Of a DNA stretch of 64,000 nt, positions 9,856 through 19,421 are shown piece by piece; within the stretch, counting starts at the first letter, position 1, and each line of letters starts with the position of its first letter. Position numbers and translations under genes: made by a program. Below the pieces are notes generated by a model, which ran no database searches, was not told where the DNA came from, and worked only from the letters and a program-made list of their open reading frames with translations. Location of the stretch: contig CANMFL010000003.1 of the NCBI GenBank assembly GCA_947497185.1, positions 186,001-250,000 of the forward strand. Reading direction: 5' to 3'. Source of the stretch: an uncultured Paracoccaceae bacterium. GTDB lineage: Bacteria; Pseudomonadota; Alphaproteobacteria; Rhodobacterales; Rhodobacteraceae.

Positions 9856-10875
9856 TCACCCAAACATATCCGATTGACCTTTGGGTGCATCGAGACCCAA
9901 ATGCCGCCACGCGGCTTGTGCCAACATCCGCCCGCGCGGTGTCCGTTGGATCAGCCCTTTTTGCAGCAAATACGGCTCAATCACATCTTCCAAACTATCG
10001 CGGCTCTCGCTCAGCGCAGCGGACAACGTTTCAATCCCAACAGGGCCGCCACCGTAACTTTCGCCAATCAGCCGCAAATACCGTCGATCCGCACTATCTA
10101 GCCCCAGATTATCCACACCCAGCCGCGTCAGCGCCATATCCGCAATCTCTTGCGTCACAGTACCATCACCATCAACCACTGCAAAATCGACAACACGCCG
10201 CAGCAACCGTCCGGCAATCCGTGGCGTCCCACGTGCACGTTTCGCAATCTCGCGCGCGCCCAGATCGGCGGCGGGTGCGCCCATAAGTCGAGCCCCGCGC
10301 GTCACGATTTCATGCAGTTCGTCTTCATTATAAAATTCAAGCCGCGTCGGAATCCCGAACCGATCTCGCAGCGGCGTCGTCAAAAGCCCCATACGTGTCG
10401 TCGCACCGACCAGCGTAAATGGTTGTAATTCAATGCGAACAGTCCGCGCAGCGGGCCCCTCGCCGATCACGAGATCAAGCTCAAAGTCTTCCAATGCCGG
10501 ATAAAGCACTTCTTCCACAGCTGGATTAAGACGGTGGATTTCGTCAATAAACAACACATCGCGGGCTTCAAGATTGGTCAGGATCGCGGCCAAATCACCA
10601 GCCTTGGCCAGCACCGGACCAGATGTCATCCGGAAATTCACACCCAATTCCCGCGCCATAATCTGCGCAAGCGTCGTCTTCCCCAAACCCGGCGGTCCGT
10701 GAAACAATGCGTGATCCATCGCTTCGCCACGCCGTTTTGCGCTCTCGATGAACACCTTCAGGTTCGCACGGGCATCGCGCTGCCCGATGAATTCATCCAG
10801 CGTCTGCGGACGCAACGCGCGATCCGAATCTTCGGGCTGGCGTTCAGGGCGTAAGGTTGGGTCCGGCTCTTGCAT
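9856..10875 (-). CDS. ruvB: Holliday junction helicase RuvB
   Basis: Hexameric AAA+ motor that drives branch migration of Holliday junctions with RuvA. It shows Walker [10 protein letters not shown], Walker B LFIDEIH, the sensor-1 segment GATTRMG and the C-terminal winged-helix domain ([13 protein letters not shown]). The start is ambiguous. The ATG at 10875 has AGGGG five bases upstream, while an in-frame GTG at 10881 has AAGGAG six bases upstream. The difference is two residues. The gene follows ruvA closely. Confidence 0.96.
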   Translation of the reverse strand: MQEPDPTLRPERQPEDSDRALRPQTLDEFIGQRDARANLKVFIESAKRRGEAMDHALFHGPPGLGKTTLAQIMARELGVNFRMTSGPVLAKAGDLAAILTNLEARDVLFIDEIHRLNPAVEEVLYPALEDFELDLVIGEGPAARTVRIELQPFTLVGATTRMGLLTTPLRDRFGIPTRLEFYNEDELHEIVTRGARLMGAPAADLGAREIAKRARGTPRIAGRLLRRVVDFAVVDGDGTVTQEIADMALTRLGVDNLGLDSADRRYLRLIGESYGGGPVGIETLSAALSESRDSLEDVIEPYLLQKGLIQRTPRGRMLAQAAWRHLGLDAPKGQSDMFG

Positions 10876-10884
10876 AGACACCCC

Positions 10885-11544
10885 TTACTCCTTTGGGGCC
10901 AACAGCTTCAAGGCGGCACGGATCAATCCGGCCGTCTGCAAATCAGGTTGCGCCCCTAATGCCTCCGCCACGGCACCAGCTGCGTCACCCGGCGCATAAC
11001 CCAAATTTCCCAAGGCTGATAACGCCTCAGGTTGTGCCGGATTCGCCTTTGGAGCCGCCCCACGCTTCCGCGCTGGCGCCTCAACAGGTTCCAACACATC
11101 ACTTTCCAGATTTTCCGCCAAGGTCCCGCCCATCGCCATCACAGCAGGCGCTTTATCCTTCAGGTCCAGAATCACCTTTTGCGCAGTCTTCGGCCCAACC
11201 CCTTTTGCTTTGGCAATCGAGTTCCAATCGCCCAGCGCAATGGCACGACTGACACCCTCGTCACCCAATGTTCCAAGGATCGCCATCGACGCTTTCGCCC
11301 CAATGCCCTGCACCGTCATCAAAAGCCGATGCCATTCCTTTTCCACCAGAGAGTTAAAGCCAAAAAGTTGCAAATTCGTTTCTTGCACCAACAGATCAGT
11401 AAATAACGCGACTGCTTCGCCGTTTGTAGGCAATCCGGCTTTCACGCGATCCGACACATAGACAATATAGCCGACGCCGCGCACGTCGATCAGCACGTGA
11501 TCGGTGCCGCGATACTCGATAATGCCTGAAATCTTGCCAATCAT
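10885..11544 (-). CDS. ruvA: Holliday junction DNA-binding protein RuvA
   Basis: Tetrameric protein that binds four-way junctions and loads RuvB. The 219 residues start with the OB-fold domain ([13 protein letters not shown]), continue with the helix-hairpin-helix region ([18 protein letters not shown] and [17 protein letters not shown]), and end with the RuvB-binding domain after an acidic linker. The ATG at 11544 overlaps the ruvC stop as ATGA and gives the canonical N-terminus. Confidence 0.96.
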   Translation of the reverse strand: MIGKISGIIEYRGTDHVLIDVRGVGYIVYVSDRVKAGLPTNGEAVALFTDLLVQETNLQLFGFNSLVEKEWHRLLMTVQGIGAKASMAILGTLGDEGVSRAIALGDWNSIAKAKGVGPKTAQKVILDLKDKAPAVMAMGGTLAENLESDVLEPVEAPARKRGAAPKANPAQPEALSALGNLGYAPGDAAGAVAEALGAQPDLQTAGLIRAALKLLAPKE

Positions 11545-12047
11545 GCTGATGCCTTTGCAATTGCCCGCGCCAAATGGTTCGCGGATTGTTGGTGGTGGGC
11601 ATGACAAATTGCAATCGCCAATGCATCAGCGGCATCAGGCCCCGCAATTTTCACGCCCGGCAATTGCAGTCGTACCATATGGTCGATCTGCGCTTTCGCG
11701 GCGTGGCCCACACCAACAACCGCTTTTTTCACAGCATTAGGGGCATATTCACCGATATCTAGTCCCGCTTTTGCAGGCACCAGCATCGCGATCCCGCGCG
11801 CCTGCCCCAGCTTCAGCGTACCAACCGCGTCTTTGTTTACGAATGTCTGCTCAACGGCAGCGGTTTCAGGAGAATAGGTGTGAATCACGTCGGTCAACTG
11901 TTCATACAACGACAGCAACCGGACGCCCAAATCAGTCCCAACGGAATGAGCAATCCCATTCGCGACATGCGTCATCCGACTACCGGACACGTCAATGATT
12001 CCCCAACCCATGTTCCGTAAGCCAGGATCAATCCCCAAAACACGCAT
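11541..12047 (-). CDS. ruvC: Holliday junction endonuclease RuvC
   Basis: Dimeric RNase H-fold resolvase that cuts Holliday junctions. The 168 residues carry the catalytic acidic positions in the expected places: [13 protein letters not shown] near the start, [11 protein letters not shown] in the middle and [15 protein letters not shown] near the end. It is first of the ruvC-ruvA-ruvB set, with four-base overlap to ruvA. No LexA box of the alphaproteobacterial GTTC-N7-GTTC form was found upstream. Confidence 0.96.
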   Translation of the reverse strand: MRVLGIDPGLRNMGWGIIDVSGSRMTHVANGIAHSVGTDLGVRLLSLYEQLTDVIHTYSPETAAVEQTFVNKDAVGTLKLGQARGIAMLVPAKAGLDIGEYAPNAVKKAVVGVGHAAKAQIDHMVRLQLPGVKIAGPDAADALAIAICHAHHQQSANHLARAIAKASA

Positions 12048-12240
12048 TTTCTGCCCTCACCCAATCCAGTTTTTGTTCTTTTTCCTCAACTAGCACAAAA
12101 GGCGAACATATACCAAGCGGGAACTGGAGCACCCCAAACGCCCACGATTTTCGCCGCAACCGCAGCATCGGCGACCAGCAACCGTAAAAGCGACCCTTCA
12201 GCAACAACACGCCACCCCTCACAGCCCCGTGATTGGCATT

Positions 12241-12314
12241 AAACTAAGGGCTTTGCTGCCAAATAGAGGTATGTCAAAACCGCATAGGTCATATGCGGAT
12301 TTAGGCCCTAGTTT
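12241..12314. other. Structured leader or small-RNA-like element before the DUF1127 gene
   Basis: The 342-bp stretch between ruvC and the DUF1127 gene holds no credible gene. In its middle an outer stem pairs AAACTAAGGGC (12241-12251) with GCCCTAGTTT (12305-12314), leaving one bulged base. Inside it is a 7-bp hairpin, CCGCATA-ggtca-TATGCGG (12280-12298). The nested arrangement ends 75 bases before the DUF1127 start codon. A short hairpin (GCTGC-aat-GCAGC) follows just ahead of that gene's ribosome site. Confidence 0.5.
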
Positions 12315-12389
12315 GTTCTCAAAAAGCCTCCTAAGTGGGCAGCATCAGACAACAACGCTGCAATGCAGCACCAGCTAAGGAGCATGGCT

Positions 12390-12596
12390 ATGGCCGCTTT
12401 TGACACCACACGTCCCGTCGCCGTCCTGAACGCAGGCCGTTTTTCTAACGTATTCGCTCAAATGATGGGCGCTTTGGCAACTTGGAACGATATGCGCGTT
12501 ACACGCAAAGCATTGTCCAAATTGACCGCCCGTGAATTGGACGATATCGGCCTCACATTTGCTGATCTGGACAAAATTAACACAATCACACGCTAA
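12390..12596 (+). CDS. DUF1127 small protein
   Basis: 68 residues ending in the DUF1127 core (TWNDMRVTRKALSKLTARELDDIGLTFADLDKI), an Arg-rich helical motif. Related small proteins in Rhodobacter are known to act with stress-induced small RNAs and RNA turnover, but no function can be shown for this one. AAGGAG lies seven bases before the ATG at 12390. The ATG six bases earlier has only one base of spacing, so the later start is chosen. A strong terminator follows 25 bases after the stop. Confidence 0.85.
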   Translation: MAAFDTTRPVAVLNAGRFSNVFAQMMGALATWNDMRVTRKALSKLTARELDDIGLTFADLDKINTITR

Positions 12597-12621
12597 GCGG
12601 CGATTGAACGATCAGAACGAC

Positions 12622-12657
12622 AAAAAGGCCGGTTGGGACATCCCCACCGGCCTTTTT
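12622..12657 (+). terminator. Intrinsic terminator after the DUF1127 gene
   Basis: AAAAAGGCCGGT pairs with ACCGGCCTTTTT around a GC-rich loop, giving a T-run on the plus strand. Confidence 0.9.
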
Positions 12658-12686
12658 CTATGTCGAAATTGTTTAAAAATGGGTAA

Positions 12687-12712
12687 GGAAAAGGGCGGGA
12701 AATTCCCGCCCT
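12687..12712 (-). terminator. Intrinsic terminator for the gene at 12721-13068
   Basis: An 8-bp stem AGGGCGGG / CCCGCCCT around AAATT. On the minus strand it is followed by TTTTCC. It lies just past the stop codon of the minus-strand gene and faces the terminator of the convergent DUF1127 gene. Confidence 0.75.
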
Positions 12713-12720
12713 GCACCCAA

Positions 12721-13068
12721 CTACTTCAAGAAACTGTTAAGTAGCCCTGACACTGACAGCGTCACAGGATCCGCGTGCATCGCAAGTCCCCCGACTTGCT
12801 CAAACACGGTCCCTTCGGACAATGCCGCGATCCGCTGGTCAAAATCAGCTTCCCCTAGCGCGTAATGCACGTACCCTTTAAAAACAAAGATAACCAAGGT
12901 TAGCAGGACCAAACCACGCCATGGAAAACGCGGCGTATATAGACGAGGCTTAGCGACAACCAAGCCGTCAGCCTTCATTTTGTGGACAACACCCGCATTC
13001 GCCATCCGGTTATTCGTCCGCACAATTTTGCGTACACGCTTTTCAAAAGGCGCATTAACATAAGCCAT
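12721..13068 (-). CDS. Single-pass membrane protein of unknown function
   Basis: 115 residues, no family recognised. A basic N-terminal region (KRVRKIVRTNNRMANAG) precedes one membrane segment (about 55-72, GLVLLTLVIFVFKGYVHYAL), then a periplasmic tail ending in LLNSFLK. The charge distribution suggests the N-terminus is cytoplasmic. The ATG at 13068 gives MAYVNAPFEKRV; an ATG 12 bases upstream is possible. It is convergent with the DUF1127 gene. I have seen similar short proteins annotated as hypothetical in Roseobacter genomes. Confidence 0.7.
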   Translation of the reverse strand: MAYVNAPFEKRVRKIVRTNNRMANAGVVHKMKADGLVVAKPRLYTPRFPWRGLVLLTLVIFVFKGYVHYALGEADFDQRIAALSEGTVFEQVGGLAMHADPVTLSVSGLLNSFLK

Positions 13069-13169
13069 AAAAGACCTCACTCAAACAATAAGCCTGCCCA
13101 GTTGGGCGTTAACAAAAACTGACGCTAAAATGTGTCAAAAATGGGGCAACGCTCAAATTTGCGATAAAA

Positions 13170-14042
13170 CTAAGGCTTTTTGGTGAATGTCAGCGTCGTC
13201 CATTCAACAATGATATCGCGATGTATTAAACTGTATCCATTTCCTTCATAAACGTTAATCACGTCGTCAGCTTGTTCGTTCAAAATGCCCGAAAGAATCA
13301 CGTGACCACCTGCGATTGTGGCCTTTGCCATGTCGGCAGAAAGGCCGATTAATGGCCCTTTTAAGATGTTCGCGAAAATTAGATCGAACGGCGCGGCCTC
13401 TTTCAGCACTGGCGTCTCGAAACCCGGGGCCACGACGCATCGCACCTGCCCTTGCAAATTGTTCGCGTTCACGTTCACGTCCGCAACGTCCACCGCCACC
13501 GGATCAATGTCTGTCGCGATCACGACCTCAGGCACAACCGTTGCCGCAGCCATCGCCAAAACCGCTGTACCACAACCGATATCCGCAACTTTGCCAGATG
13601 TGAAACCTGCGTTAACCAAGCGGTCGAACGCCTGCAAACAGCCCAGCGTCGTGCCGTGGTGGCCCGTGCCGAACGCCATCGCCGCTTCGATCAATAGCGG
13701 CGTGCAATCTTCCGGCACCTTGTCCGCGTCGTGGCTGCCGTAAACGAAAAAGCGGCCAGCCGTCACGGGTGCCAATTCGCGGCGCACATGCGCGACCCAA
13801 TCCGTGTCGGGGACCTCGGACACAACAAACGGCTTCACATCGTACAACGTGGTTAATACGGACAGCCCAGCGACGTCGGGCTCTTCATCGAAATACGCGC
13901 CGACCTCCCATAGACCAGAGCCATCTTCGATCTCGAACACACCGACGCCGGTCGGTTCCGGCGTTAATGCTTCCAGCGCGTCGCCTAATTGTGTGGCAAG
14001 ATCTTCGCCCGGTAATGTCGTCAAAGCTGAATAAGTCGTCAT
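13170..14042 (-). CDS. prmA: Ribosomal protein L11 methyltransferase PrmA
   Basis: SAM-dependent enzyme that methylates lysines and the N-terminus of ribosomal protein L11. The 290 residues contain the class I methyltransferase glycine motif DIGCGTAVLAMAA in the middle, the family sequence AFGTGHHGTTLGCL just before it, and FDLIFANILKGPL further on, which corresponds to the active-site NxxxxPL region. There is no obvious operon partner; the MFS gene upstream is 78 bases away on the same strand. Confidence 0.93.
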   Translation of the reverse strand: MTTYSALTTLPGEDLATQLGDALEALTPEPTGVGVFEIEDGSGLWEVGAYFDEEPDVAGLSVLTTLYDVKPFVVSEVPDTDWVAHVRRELAPVTAGRFFVYGSHDADKVPEDCTPLLIEAAMAFGTGHHGTTLGCLQAFDRLVNAGFTSGKVADIGCGTAVLAMAAATVVPEVVIATDIDPVAVDVADVNVNANNLQGQVRCVVAPGFETPVLKEAAPFDLIFANILKGPLIGLSADMAKATIAGGHVILSGILNEQADDVINVYEGNGYSLIHRDIIVEWTTLTFTKKP

Positions 14043-14120
14043 GTCTTCGCCCTCTGCGGTTTATCCTCCGGTATGCTGTGCTGCAGCGCGGGTCAAAACA
14101 AAAACGCAAACGACGCCGGA

Positions 14121-15347
14121 TCAGTCCGCCAGAGCAAGCGGCGTTTGCAGCCGCGTCTCGTATCCCGGAACCGGGTGGCGCGGGATCAACAGCGCCAATC
14201 CAAACGAAACGCAGGCCATGAAAGCCGCCAAAACAAACACCGCAGTCGGTGACGTTAACCACAAATAGCCCAAACCAGCAGGCAGGAAGACCGCCGCGAT
14301 ATGGTTAATCGTGAACGCCACAGCCGCAGTCGGCGCGATATCACCGGGGTCCGCGATCTTCTGGAAATAGGTTTTCAGCGCCAGCGCGAGGGCAAAAAAG
14401 ATATGGTCAACAACATATAGCGTCGCCGCCACGACGACGCCCCATCCGAAATAATAAACGCCGCCATAGGCCAAAAAGACGACAACCAGTCCCGCATATT
14501 CAAACAGCAGCGCCCGACGTTCACCAAACACGCTGACCAAACGCCCCATCATTGGCGCAAAGACAATATTCACTACGAGGTTAATCAAATACAGCCGCGT
14601 GACTTCGTGAACTTCGAGACCGAACAACTCGACCATCATAAAGCCCGCGAACACCACGAAAATTTGACGCCGCGCACCCGACATAAACTGAAGCGCGTAA
14701 TACAGCCAATACCGACGGCGCAGCACAAACGTCTTTAGCTGCGGATGCGGCGCTTCAAACTGCGGGTACGCCACTAGCGCGAAAATCGCGACGCAGGTCG
14801 TAAAGCCACCAGCCGCCAGATACACAAAATTGTAGCTCAGATCATACGTCTTCCAAGTTCCCACGATCAGCAAATACGCGACCAAAGTGGCCCCAGATCC
14901 CGCAGCAGTTAACCATCCCAACATCTGTGGGGCGCGTTTGATTTCGATCCATTGCAACTGCAACGACTGGTTCACCGTTTCAAAGTAGTGGAACCCAATC
15001 GACGACAGCATCGTAATGGTTAATATCCCTCCCATTGACGGGAAACAAGCCGTGATCGCAGTAGCAACGCCCAACATCACAAGCGCGACAATCCCTAATA
15101 CCTGTTCGCGCATCACCATAATCAACGCGATCACCCCCACGGCTAAAAAGCCGGGTATCTCGCGCACAGTATGTAGCCACCCGATGTCAGACCCGTCGAA
15201 ATGCGCGACCTCGATCACAAAATTATTCAACAACGCCGACCACGTCGCAAACGCCACGGGCATCGCCATGGCGAACAAAAACAACAGCGTCACTGGCTGC
15301 TGCCAAAATGGCAGCGACCGGGCATCTTTGAGGCGGATAATCTTCAT
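14121..15347 (-). CDS. MFS transporter
   Basis: 408 residues with about 12 hydrophobic segments arranged as in major facilitator proteins, including NFVIEVAHFDGSDIGWLHTVREIPG after the first segment and basic cytoplasmic loops. No substrate signature is visible. The ATG at 15347 is preferred over a GTG one codon earlier. Neighbours prmA and priA give no hint of a substrate. Confidence 0.8.
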   Translation of the reverse strand: MKIIRLKDARSLPFWQQPVTLLFLFAMAMPVAFATWSALLNNFVIEVAHFDGSDIGWLHTVREIPGFLAVGVIALIMVMREQVLGIVALVMLGVATAITACFPSMGGILTITMLSSIGFHYFETVNQSLQLQWIEIKRAPQMLGWLTAAGSGATLVAYLLIVGTWKTYDLSYNFVYLAAGGFTTCVAIFALVAYPQFEAPHPQLKTFVLRRRYWLYYALQFMSGARRQIFVVFAGFMMVELFGLEVHEVTRLYLINLVVNIVFAPMMGRLVSVFGERRALLFEYAGLVVVFLAYGGVYYFGWGVVVAATLYVVDHIFFALALALKTYFQKIADPGDIAPTAAVAFTINHIAAVFLPAGLGYLWLTSPTAVFVLAAFMACVSFGLALLIPRHPVPGYETRLQTPLALAD

Positions 15348-15497
15348 CACAATGCCTTACGCCTCAACGCCCCCGTTGAAAAGCGCGGCTGTGCCCTTTT
15401 GGCTCCGCTCTCATTGCGTTCACCTAAACCACGCAAGTTTGAAGATAGCGTTAACGGCCATCAGGTTTTCGGGCCGTCACATATGTCAACGCGGTGT

Positions 15498-15547
15498 ACG
15501 CCTTGTGCACGCGTTGTGCACGCAAGTCACAAGGCGTTTTTCGCCTT
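15498..15547. repeat. Competing hairpins at the 3' end of priA
   Basis: A 10-bp perfect inverted repeat pairs ACGCCTTGTG (15498-15507) with CACAAGGCGT (15528-15537) across 20 bases. The spacer region also contains a near-tandem TTGTGCACGCG/TTGTGCACGCA. The right arm also pairs with CGCCTT at 15542-15547 across five T residues. The two hairpins share AAGGCG and cannot form at the same time. The short one abuts the priA stop and may terminate priA. Confidence 0.6.
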
Positions 15548-17739
15548 TAATAAAAGCTCTGCGGGTCAATATCGATCGCCATTCGCAGATCGCCACGCAA
15601 CCGGAATTGCCCCGCCCATTCCGCCAAAGCTTGCTGCAACGGCGCTGATTTTTCCGCCTTCACAAGCAGCCGCACGCGGTGACGTCCACGGACTCGTGCG
15701 ATTGGCGCGGGCGCTGGCCCAAACACCTGCGCCCCGATTTTACGCAGCGGTAAGTCCTGTCTTGCCAATGCGTTACCCAATTCAAACACCTCTTCCGCCG
15801 ACGGCCCGCTCAGGATTATTCCCGCCATGCGACCGTAAGGCGGCACACCAGCAGCGCGTCGTTCGCCCGCCTCAGCCGCCCAAAACGCTTCTTCGTCGCC
15901 CGCTAAAATCGCGCGAATCACGCCGTGCTCAGGCTGATAAGTCTGCAACATCGCCTCACCCGGTGTTTCCGCCCGCCCGGCACGTCCTGCAACCTGCCGC
16001 ATTAACTGAAATGTCCGCTCCGCTGCACGCAAATCAGACCCCTGTAAACCAAGGTCCGCGTCGATCACCCCAACAAGCGTAAGATGCGGAAAGTTATGGC
16101 CTTTTGCGACCAATTGCGTACCGATAATAATGTCGGTGCCGCCTTTCGCGATCTCTTCGATATGGGCCTTCATCGCCCGCGCAGACCCGTACAAATCGGA
16201 CGACAAAACGGCGACACGCGCATCAGGAAATAGCTCTGTAATCTCCTCGCCCATACGCTCAACACCGGGGCCAACCGCGCTAAGTTTGTCCTCTGCCTCG
16301 CAATGCGGGCAGACGTTTGGCATCGGTTTTGTTTCGCCACATTGGTGGCACATCAAGCGTTTGAGAAAGCGATGTTCGACCATCCGTGCGTCGCAGTGAT
16401 CGCAGGCAATTTGATGTCCGCAAGCACGACAAAGCGTGATCGGCGCGTAGCCGCGACGGTTCAGGAAAACAAGCGATTGCTCTCCCTTTTCAATACGTTG
16501 CGCGATGGCGTTGCGTAGCGTGGGCGACACCCATTTACCGCCAGGCAGATCCTCGACCCGCATGTCGATTGCAGACATTTTTGGCATAATCGCGGGGCCG
16601 TAACGAGATTTTAACTCGAGCCGTTTATATTTGCCTTGTTCGACATTTGCCCAGCTTTCCAGCGACGGCGTGGCGGACGCCAAAACGACTTGCGCCCCAT
16701 TAATCGCCGCCCGTAGCACGGTCATATCGCGGGCATTATAAAGGACACCATCCTCTTGCTTATATGACGTATCATGTTCCTCATCGACAACGACAAGGCC
16801 TAGATTTTGAAACGGCAGAAACAACGCTGATCGCGCGCCCACGATCAGCTGCGCATCACCCTGCCCGACCATCCGCCAGCAGCGGCGCCGTTCGGTCATC
16901 GTGACGCCTGAATGCCATTCGGCGGGCTTCATGCCGAAACGCGCCTCGACGCGGTTGATGAATTCGCCTGACAGCGCGATTTCTGGCAGCAGGACCAAGG
17001 CTTGACGCCCCATACGCAGGCATTCGGCCACGGCCTCTAGGTAAACTTCGGTTTTGCCTGAGCCTGTGACGCCTTTCAAAAGCGTCGTTCCGTATTTGTC
17101 GGTGCGCAAATCTGCACGTAACGCTTCGGCGCCCGCCGCCTGATCCACGCTAAGCTCTTTACCGCCATAGTCCGGATCAAGCATCGGATAAGGCATATCG
17201 CGGGGGGCGTCGACTTCGGCTACCGCCCCCAGTTTCACAAGACCTTTAACGACCGACGACCCAACGCCAGCCATGTCTGCCAGTTCCTTCAGAGTGAAAG
17301 ACAAACCGCCGTAATCGCGCAAAACCTCAAGAACCTTGGTTCGTGCGGCAGTGATCCGATCCGGTTCTTGATCACCCAACCGGTACACCTTGCGCATCGA
17401 CGGCGCATCACCAAGTCCCGGCGCACGGGTTGCTAGACGCAGCATCGCATGTAGCGGCGTTAACGTATAATCTGCGGCACGCGTCAGGAAAGTCCGCATT
17501 TCATCGCGCATCGGCGCAACATCCAGAACTCTGATAACAGATCGGACCTTGTTATAGTCAAAATCGCCCTTGCCCGGCCCCCAAACAACACCCAGAACTT
17601 TGCGCGGTCCCAACGGCACCTCGACGAACGCGCCAAGGTGGCAGCCCCCTTCGGTAGCTTTGTAGTCCAGAAACCGATCTAGCGGTTGGGCGGTCAAAAC
17701 CGCGACTAACTCACCTTCATGGAAGAATTCTTGGCTCAA
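15547..17739 (-). CDS. priA: Primosomal helicase PriA
   Basis: Replication-restart helicase that recognises stalled forks and loads DnaB. The 730 residues have the 3'-end-binding N-terminal domain, Walker A GVTGSGKTEVYLE, the DEEH box (VVVDEEHDTSYKQ) and two zinc clusters (CRACGHQIACDHCDA, then CHQCG and CPHCE). The start is taken as TTG at 17739, because GGAGG lies seven bases upstream and the protein then opens LSQEFFHEGELVAVLTAQPL like its relatives. An ATG at 17796 lacks a ribosome site. Longer readings run through the transaldolase gene. Confidence 0.93.
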   Translation of the reverse strand: MSQEFFHEGELVAVLTAQPLDRFLDYKATEGGCHLGAFVEVPLGPRKVLGVVWGPGKGDFDYNKVRSVIRVLDVAPMRDEMRTFLTRAADYTLTPLHAMLRLATRAPGLGDAPSMRKVYRLGDQEPDRITAARTKVLEVLRDYGGLSFTLKELADMAGVGSSVVKGLVKLGAVAEVDAPRDMPYPMLDPDYGGKELSVDQAAGAEALRADLRTDKYGTTLLKGVTGSGKTEVYLEAVAECLRMGRQALVLLPEIALSGEFINRVEARFGMKPAEWHSGVTMTERRRCWRMVGQGDAQLIVGARSALFLPFQNLGLVVVDEEHDTSYKQEDGVLYNARDMTVLRAAINGAQVVLASATPSLESWANVEQGKYKRLELKSRYGPAIMPKMSAIDMRVEDLPGGKWVSPTLRNAIAQRIEKGEQSLVFLNRRGYAPITLCRACGHQIACDHCDARMVEHRFLKRLMCHQCGETKPMPNVCPHCEAEDKLSAVGPGVERMGEEITELFPDARVAVLSSDLYGSARAMKAHIEEIAKGGTDIIIGTQLVAKGHNFPHLTLVGVIDADLGLQGSDLRAAERTFQLMRQVAGRAGRAETPGEAMLQTYQPEHGVIRAILAGDEEAFWAAEAGERRAAGVPPYGRMAGIILSGPSAEEVFELGNALARQDLPLRKIGAQVFGPAPAPIARVRGRHRVRLLVKAEKSAPLQQALAEWAGQFRLRGDLRMAIDIDPQSFY

Positions 17740-17851
17740 GGACTGCCCTCCGGGCGGCTGGTTGTCATTTCGGTAAGGGCTTTCAGACCCGTCCATTCTG
17801 AGGTAAACGCTGGCGCAACAAACGCCAACCCATTCCCCGGAGGGATCACAG

Positions 17852-18505
17852 ATGAAATTTTTTGTAGATACAGCTGAGATTGATGAGATCAAAGAACTGC
17901 ACGCCCTTGGCATGGTTGACGGCGTGACAACAAACCCGTCGCTGATCGCGAAATCCGGCCGTGATATTTTGGAAGTCACCAAAGAAATTTGTGACATCGT
18001 GTCTGGCCCAGTGTCCGCCGAAGTTGTCGCATTGGACGCCGAAGGCATGTTGGCTGAAGGCCGCAAATTGGCGAAAATCGCCGACAACATCGCTGTAAAA
18101 GTGCCGCTGACATGGGCCGGTTTGCAGACCTGCAAAACGCTGTCCGACGAAGGCACAATGGTTAACGTGACCCTGTGTTTCTCAGCAAACCAAGCGCTTT
18201 TGGCCGCAAAAGCAGGCGCTACATTCATCAGCCCGTTCATCGGTCGTTTGGATGATATTAACATTGATGGCCTCGAATTGATCGACGACATCCGCACGAT
18301 TTACGACAACTACGGTTTCGAGACCCAAATTTTGGCCGCGTCGATCCGCTCTGCGAACCACATGTCCGAATGCGCAAAAATCGGCGCTGACGTCTGCACC
18401 GCACCGCCAAAAGTGATCAAGGCGATGGCTGACCACGTTTTGACCGACAAAGGTCTGGCTGGTTTCATGGCTGACGTTAAAAAAGCCGGCATCACTATTC
18501 TTTAA
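17852..18505 (+). CDS. tal: Transaldolase, short fructose-6-phosphate aldolase-like type
   Basis: Class I aldolase of sugar-phosphate metabolism. The 217-residue length places it in the short transaldolase/FSA group, not the long E. coli TalB type. The Schiff-base Lys is K83 in [23 protein letters not shown] at 24-36 and [11 protein letters not shown] are family signatures. Sequence alone does not separate transaldolase from fructose-6-phosphate aldolase activity. GGAGGG precedes the ATG by seven bases. It is divergent from priA and ends at a strong terminator. Confidence 0.9.
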   Translation: MKFFVDTAEIDEIKELHALGMVDGVTTNPSLIAKSGRDILEVTKEICDIVSGPVSAEVVALDAEGMLAEGRKLAKIADNIAVKVPLTWAGLQTCKTLSDEGTMVNVTLCFSANQALLAAKAGATFISPFIGRLDDINIDGLELIDDIRTIYDNYGFETQILAASIRSANHMSECAKIGADVCTAPPKVIKAMADHVLTDKGLAGFMADVKKAGITIL

Positions 18506-18524
18506 GACTTGTTGGATATATACG

Positions 18525-18557
18525 AAATGGCGGCCTCGTGCCGCCATTTTTGTTTTT
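18525..18557 (+). terminator. Intrinsic terminator after tal
   Basis: AAATGGCGGC pairs with GCCGCCATTT around CTCGT, followed by a T-rich tract. Confidence 0.9.
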
Positions 18558-18713
18558 ACGGAGGTCCGAAATTTGTCCCTTATTAATCAATATCAAACAT
18601 ACCCCGTGTTGCAGCGATGTCCCGTTTAGCCGCCACCGTTAGAAAAATGTCTGCCTAAGCGGGTCGCGCTCTGCTATATCTCAACAAAATAATACCGCAG
18701 CGAGCAGGCTCAT

Positions 18714-19421
18714 ATGACTAGCACACCCCAAATGGACGCGGATATCCGCGCCAAAATCATTTCTGATCCCGAGGCATTGCTTGAGGATAAAGACATCATG
18801 AGCGCCCTCGTGGCTGCCAATGAATCAACGATGAGCGGCAATATTGTCGACCTGCGTGGCATCGCGATGGAGCGCCTTGAAGCGCGACTAGACCGGCTTG
18901 AGGACACGCATCGGTCTGTGATTGCCGCTGCTTATGAAAATTTAGCCGGTACGAACCAAATCCACCGCGCCGTGCTGCGGATGATGGATGCCACTGAATT
19001 TGAAGCGTTTTTGCATGATCTGTCCGGTGACGTCGCTGACACGTTGCGCGTTGATGTGATGCGTCTGGTGCTGGAAAGCGAAGACGCCGAACCGAATGAC
19101 GCTGTGAAAAAAGTCCGCGATGTCGTGCGTGTCGTGCCCGTCGGCGAGATCGACGATTACATTACCCAAGGCCGCAATATGTCGGTCCGGCAGGTCACGC
19201 TTCGCCAGATCACCGCTGATGAGACCAGTCTTTTTGGCGAAAAGGCCAGCTACATCCGGTCCGAAGCGTGTCTGAAATTGGACTTCGGTCCGAACCGTTT
19301 GCCCGGGATGTTGGTGATGGGGTCTGAGGACCCGCATCAATTTACACCGCAGCAAGGCACTGATCTTTTGACGTTTTTCGGCGGTGTGTTTGAACGCGCG
19401 ATGCGCCGGTGGCTCGCCTGA
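18714..19421 (+). CDS. DUF484-family protein
   Basis: 235 residues. The N-terminal helix set (about 5-75, with VAANESTMSGNIVDLRGIAMERLEARLDRL read in parts) and the GAF-like C-terminal half (LPGMLVMGSEDPHQFTPQQG) match DUF484 proteins. DUF484 genes usually precede xerC, as here, where the coding regions overlap by 13 bases. The role is unknown. The GAF-like fold suggests ligand sensing, but no binding residues can be assigned. Confidence 0.88.
   Translation: MTSTPQMDADIRAKIISDPEALLEDKDIMSALVAANESTMSGNIVDLRGIAMERLEARLDRLEDTHRSVIAAAYENLAGTNQIHRAVLRMMDATEFEAFLHDLSGDVADTLRVDVMRLVLESEDAEPNDAVKKVRDVVRVVPVGEIDDYITQGRNMSVRQVTLRQITADETSLFGEKASYIRSEACLKLDFGPNRLPGMLVMGSEDPHQFTPQQGTDLLTFFGGVFERAMRRWLA

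Noticed and set aside
12100-12135. Possible LexA (SOS) box before ruvC
   Set aside because: GAAC half-sites occur, but the spacing is about 13 bases, not the 7 of the alphaproteobacterial box.
12028-12222. 64-codon minus-strand frame just upstream of ruvC
   Set aside because: Overlaps the ruvC start, has no good ribosome site and no family-like sequence.
17740-18297. N-terminal extension of priA by about 186 codons
   Set aside because: It would run antisense through the transaldolase gene and add sequence unrelated to PriA; the TTG start with GGAGG explains the real N-terminus.
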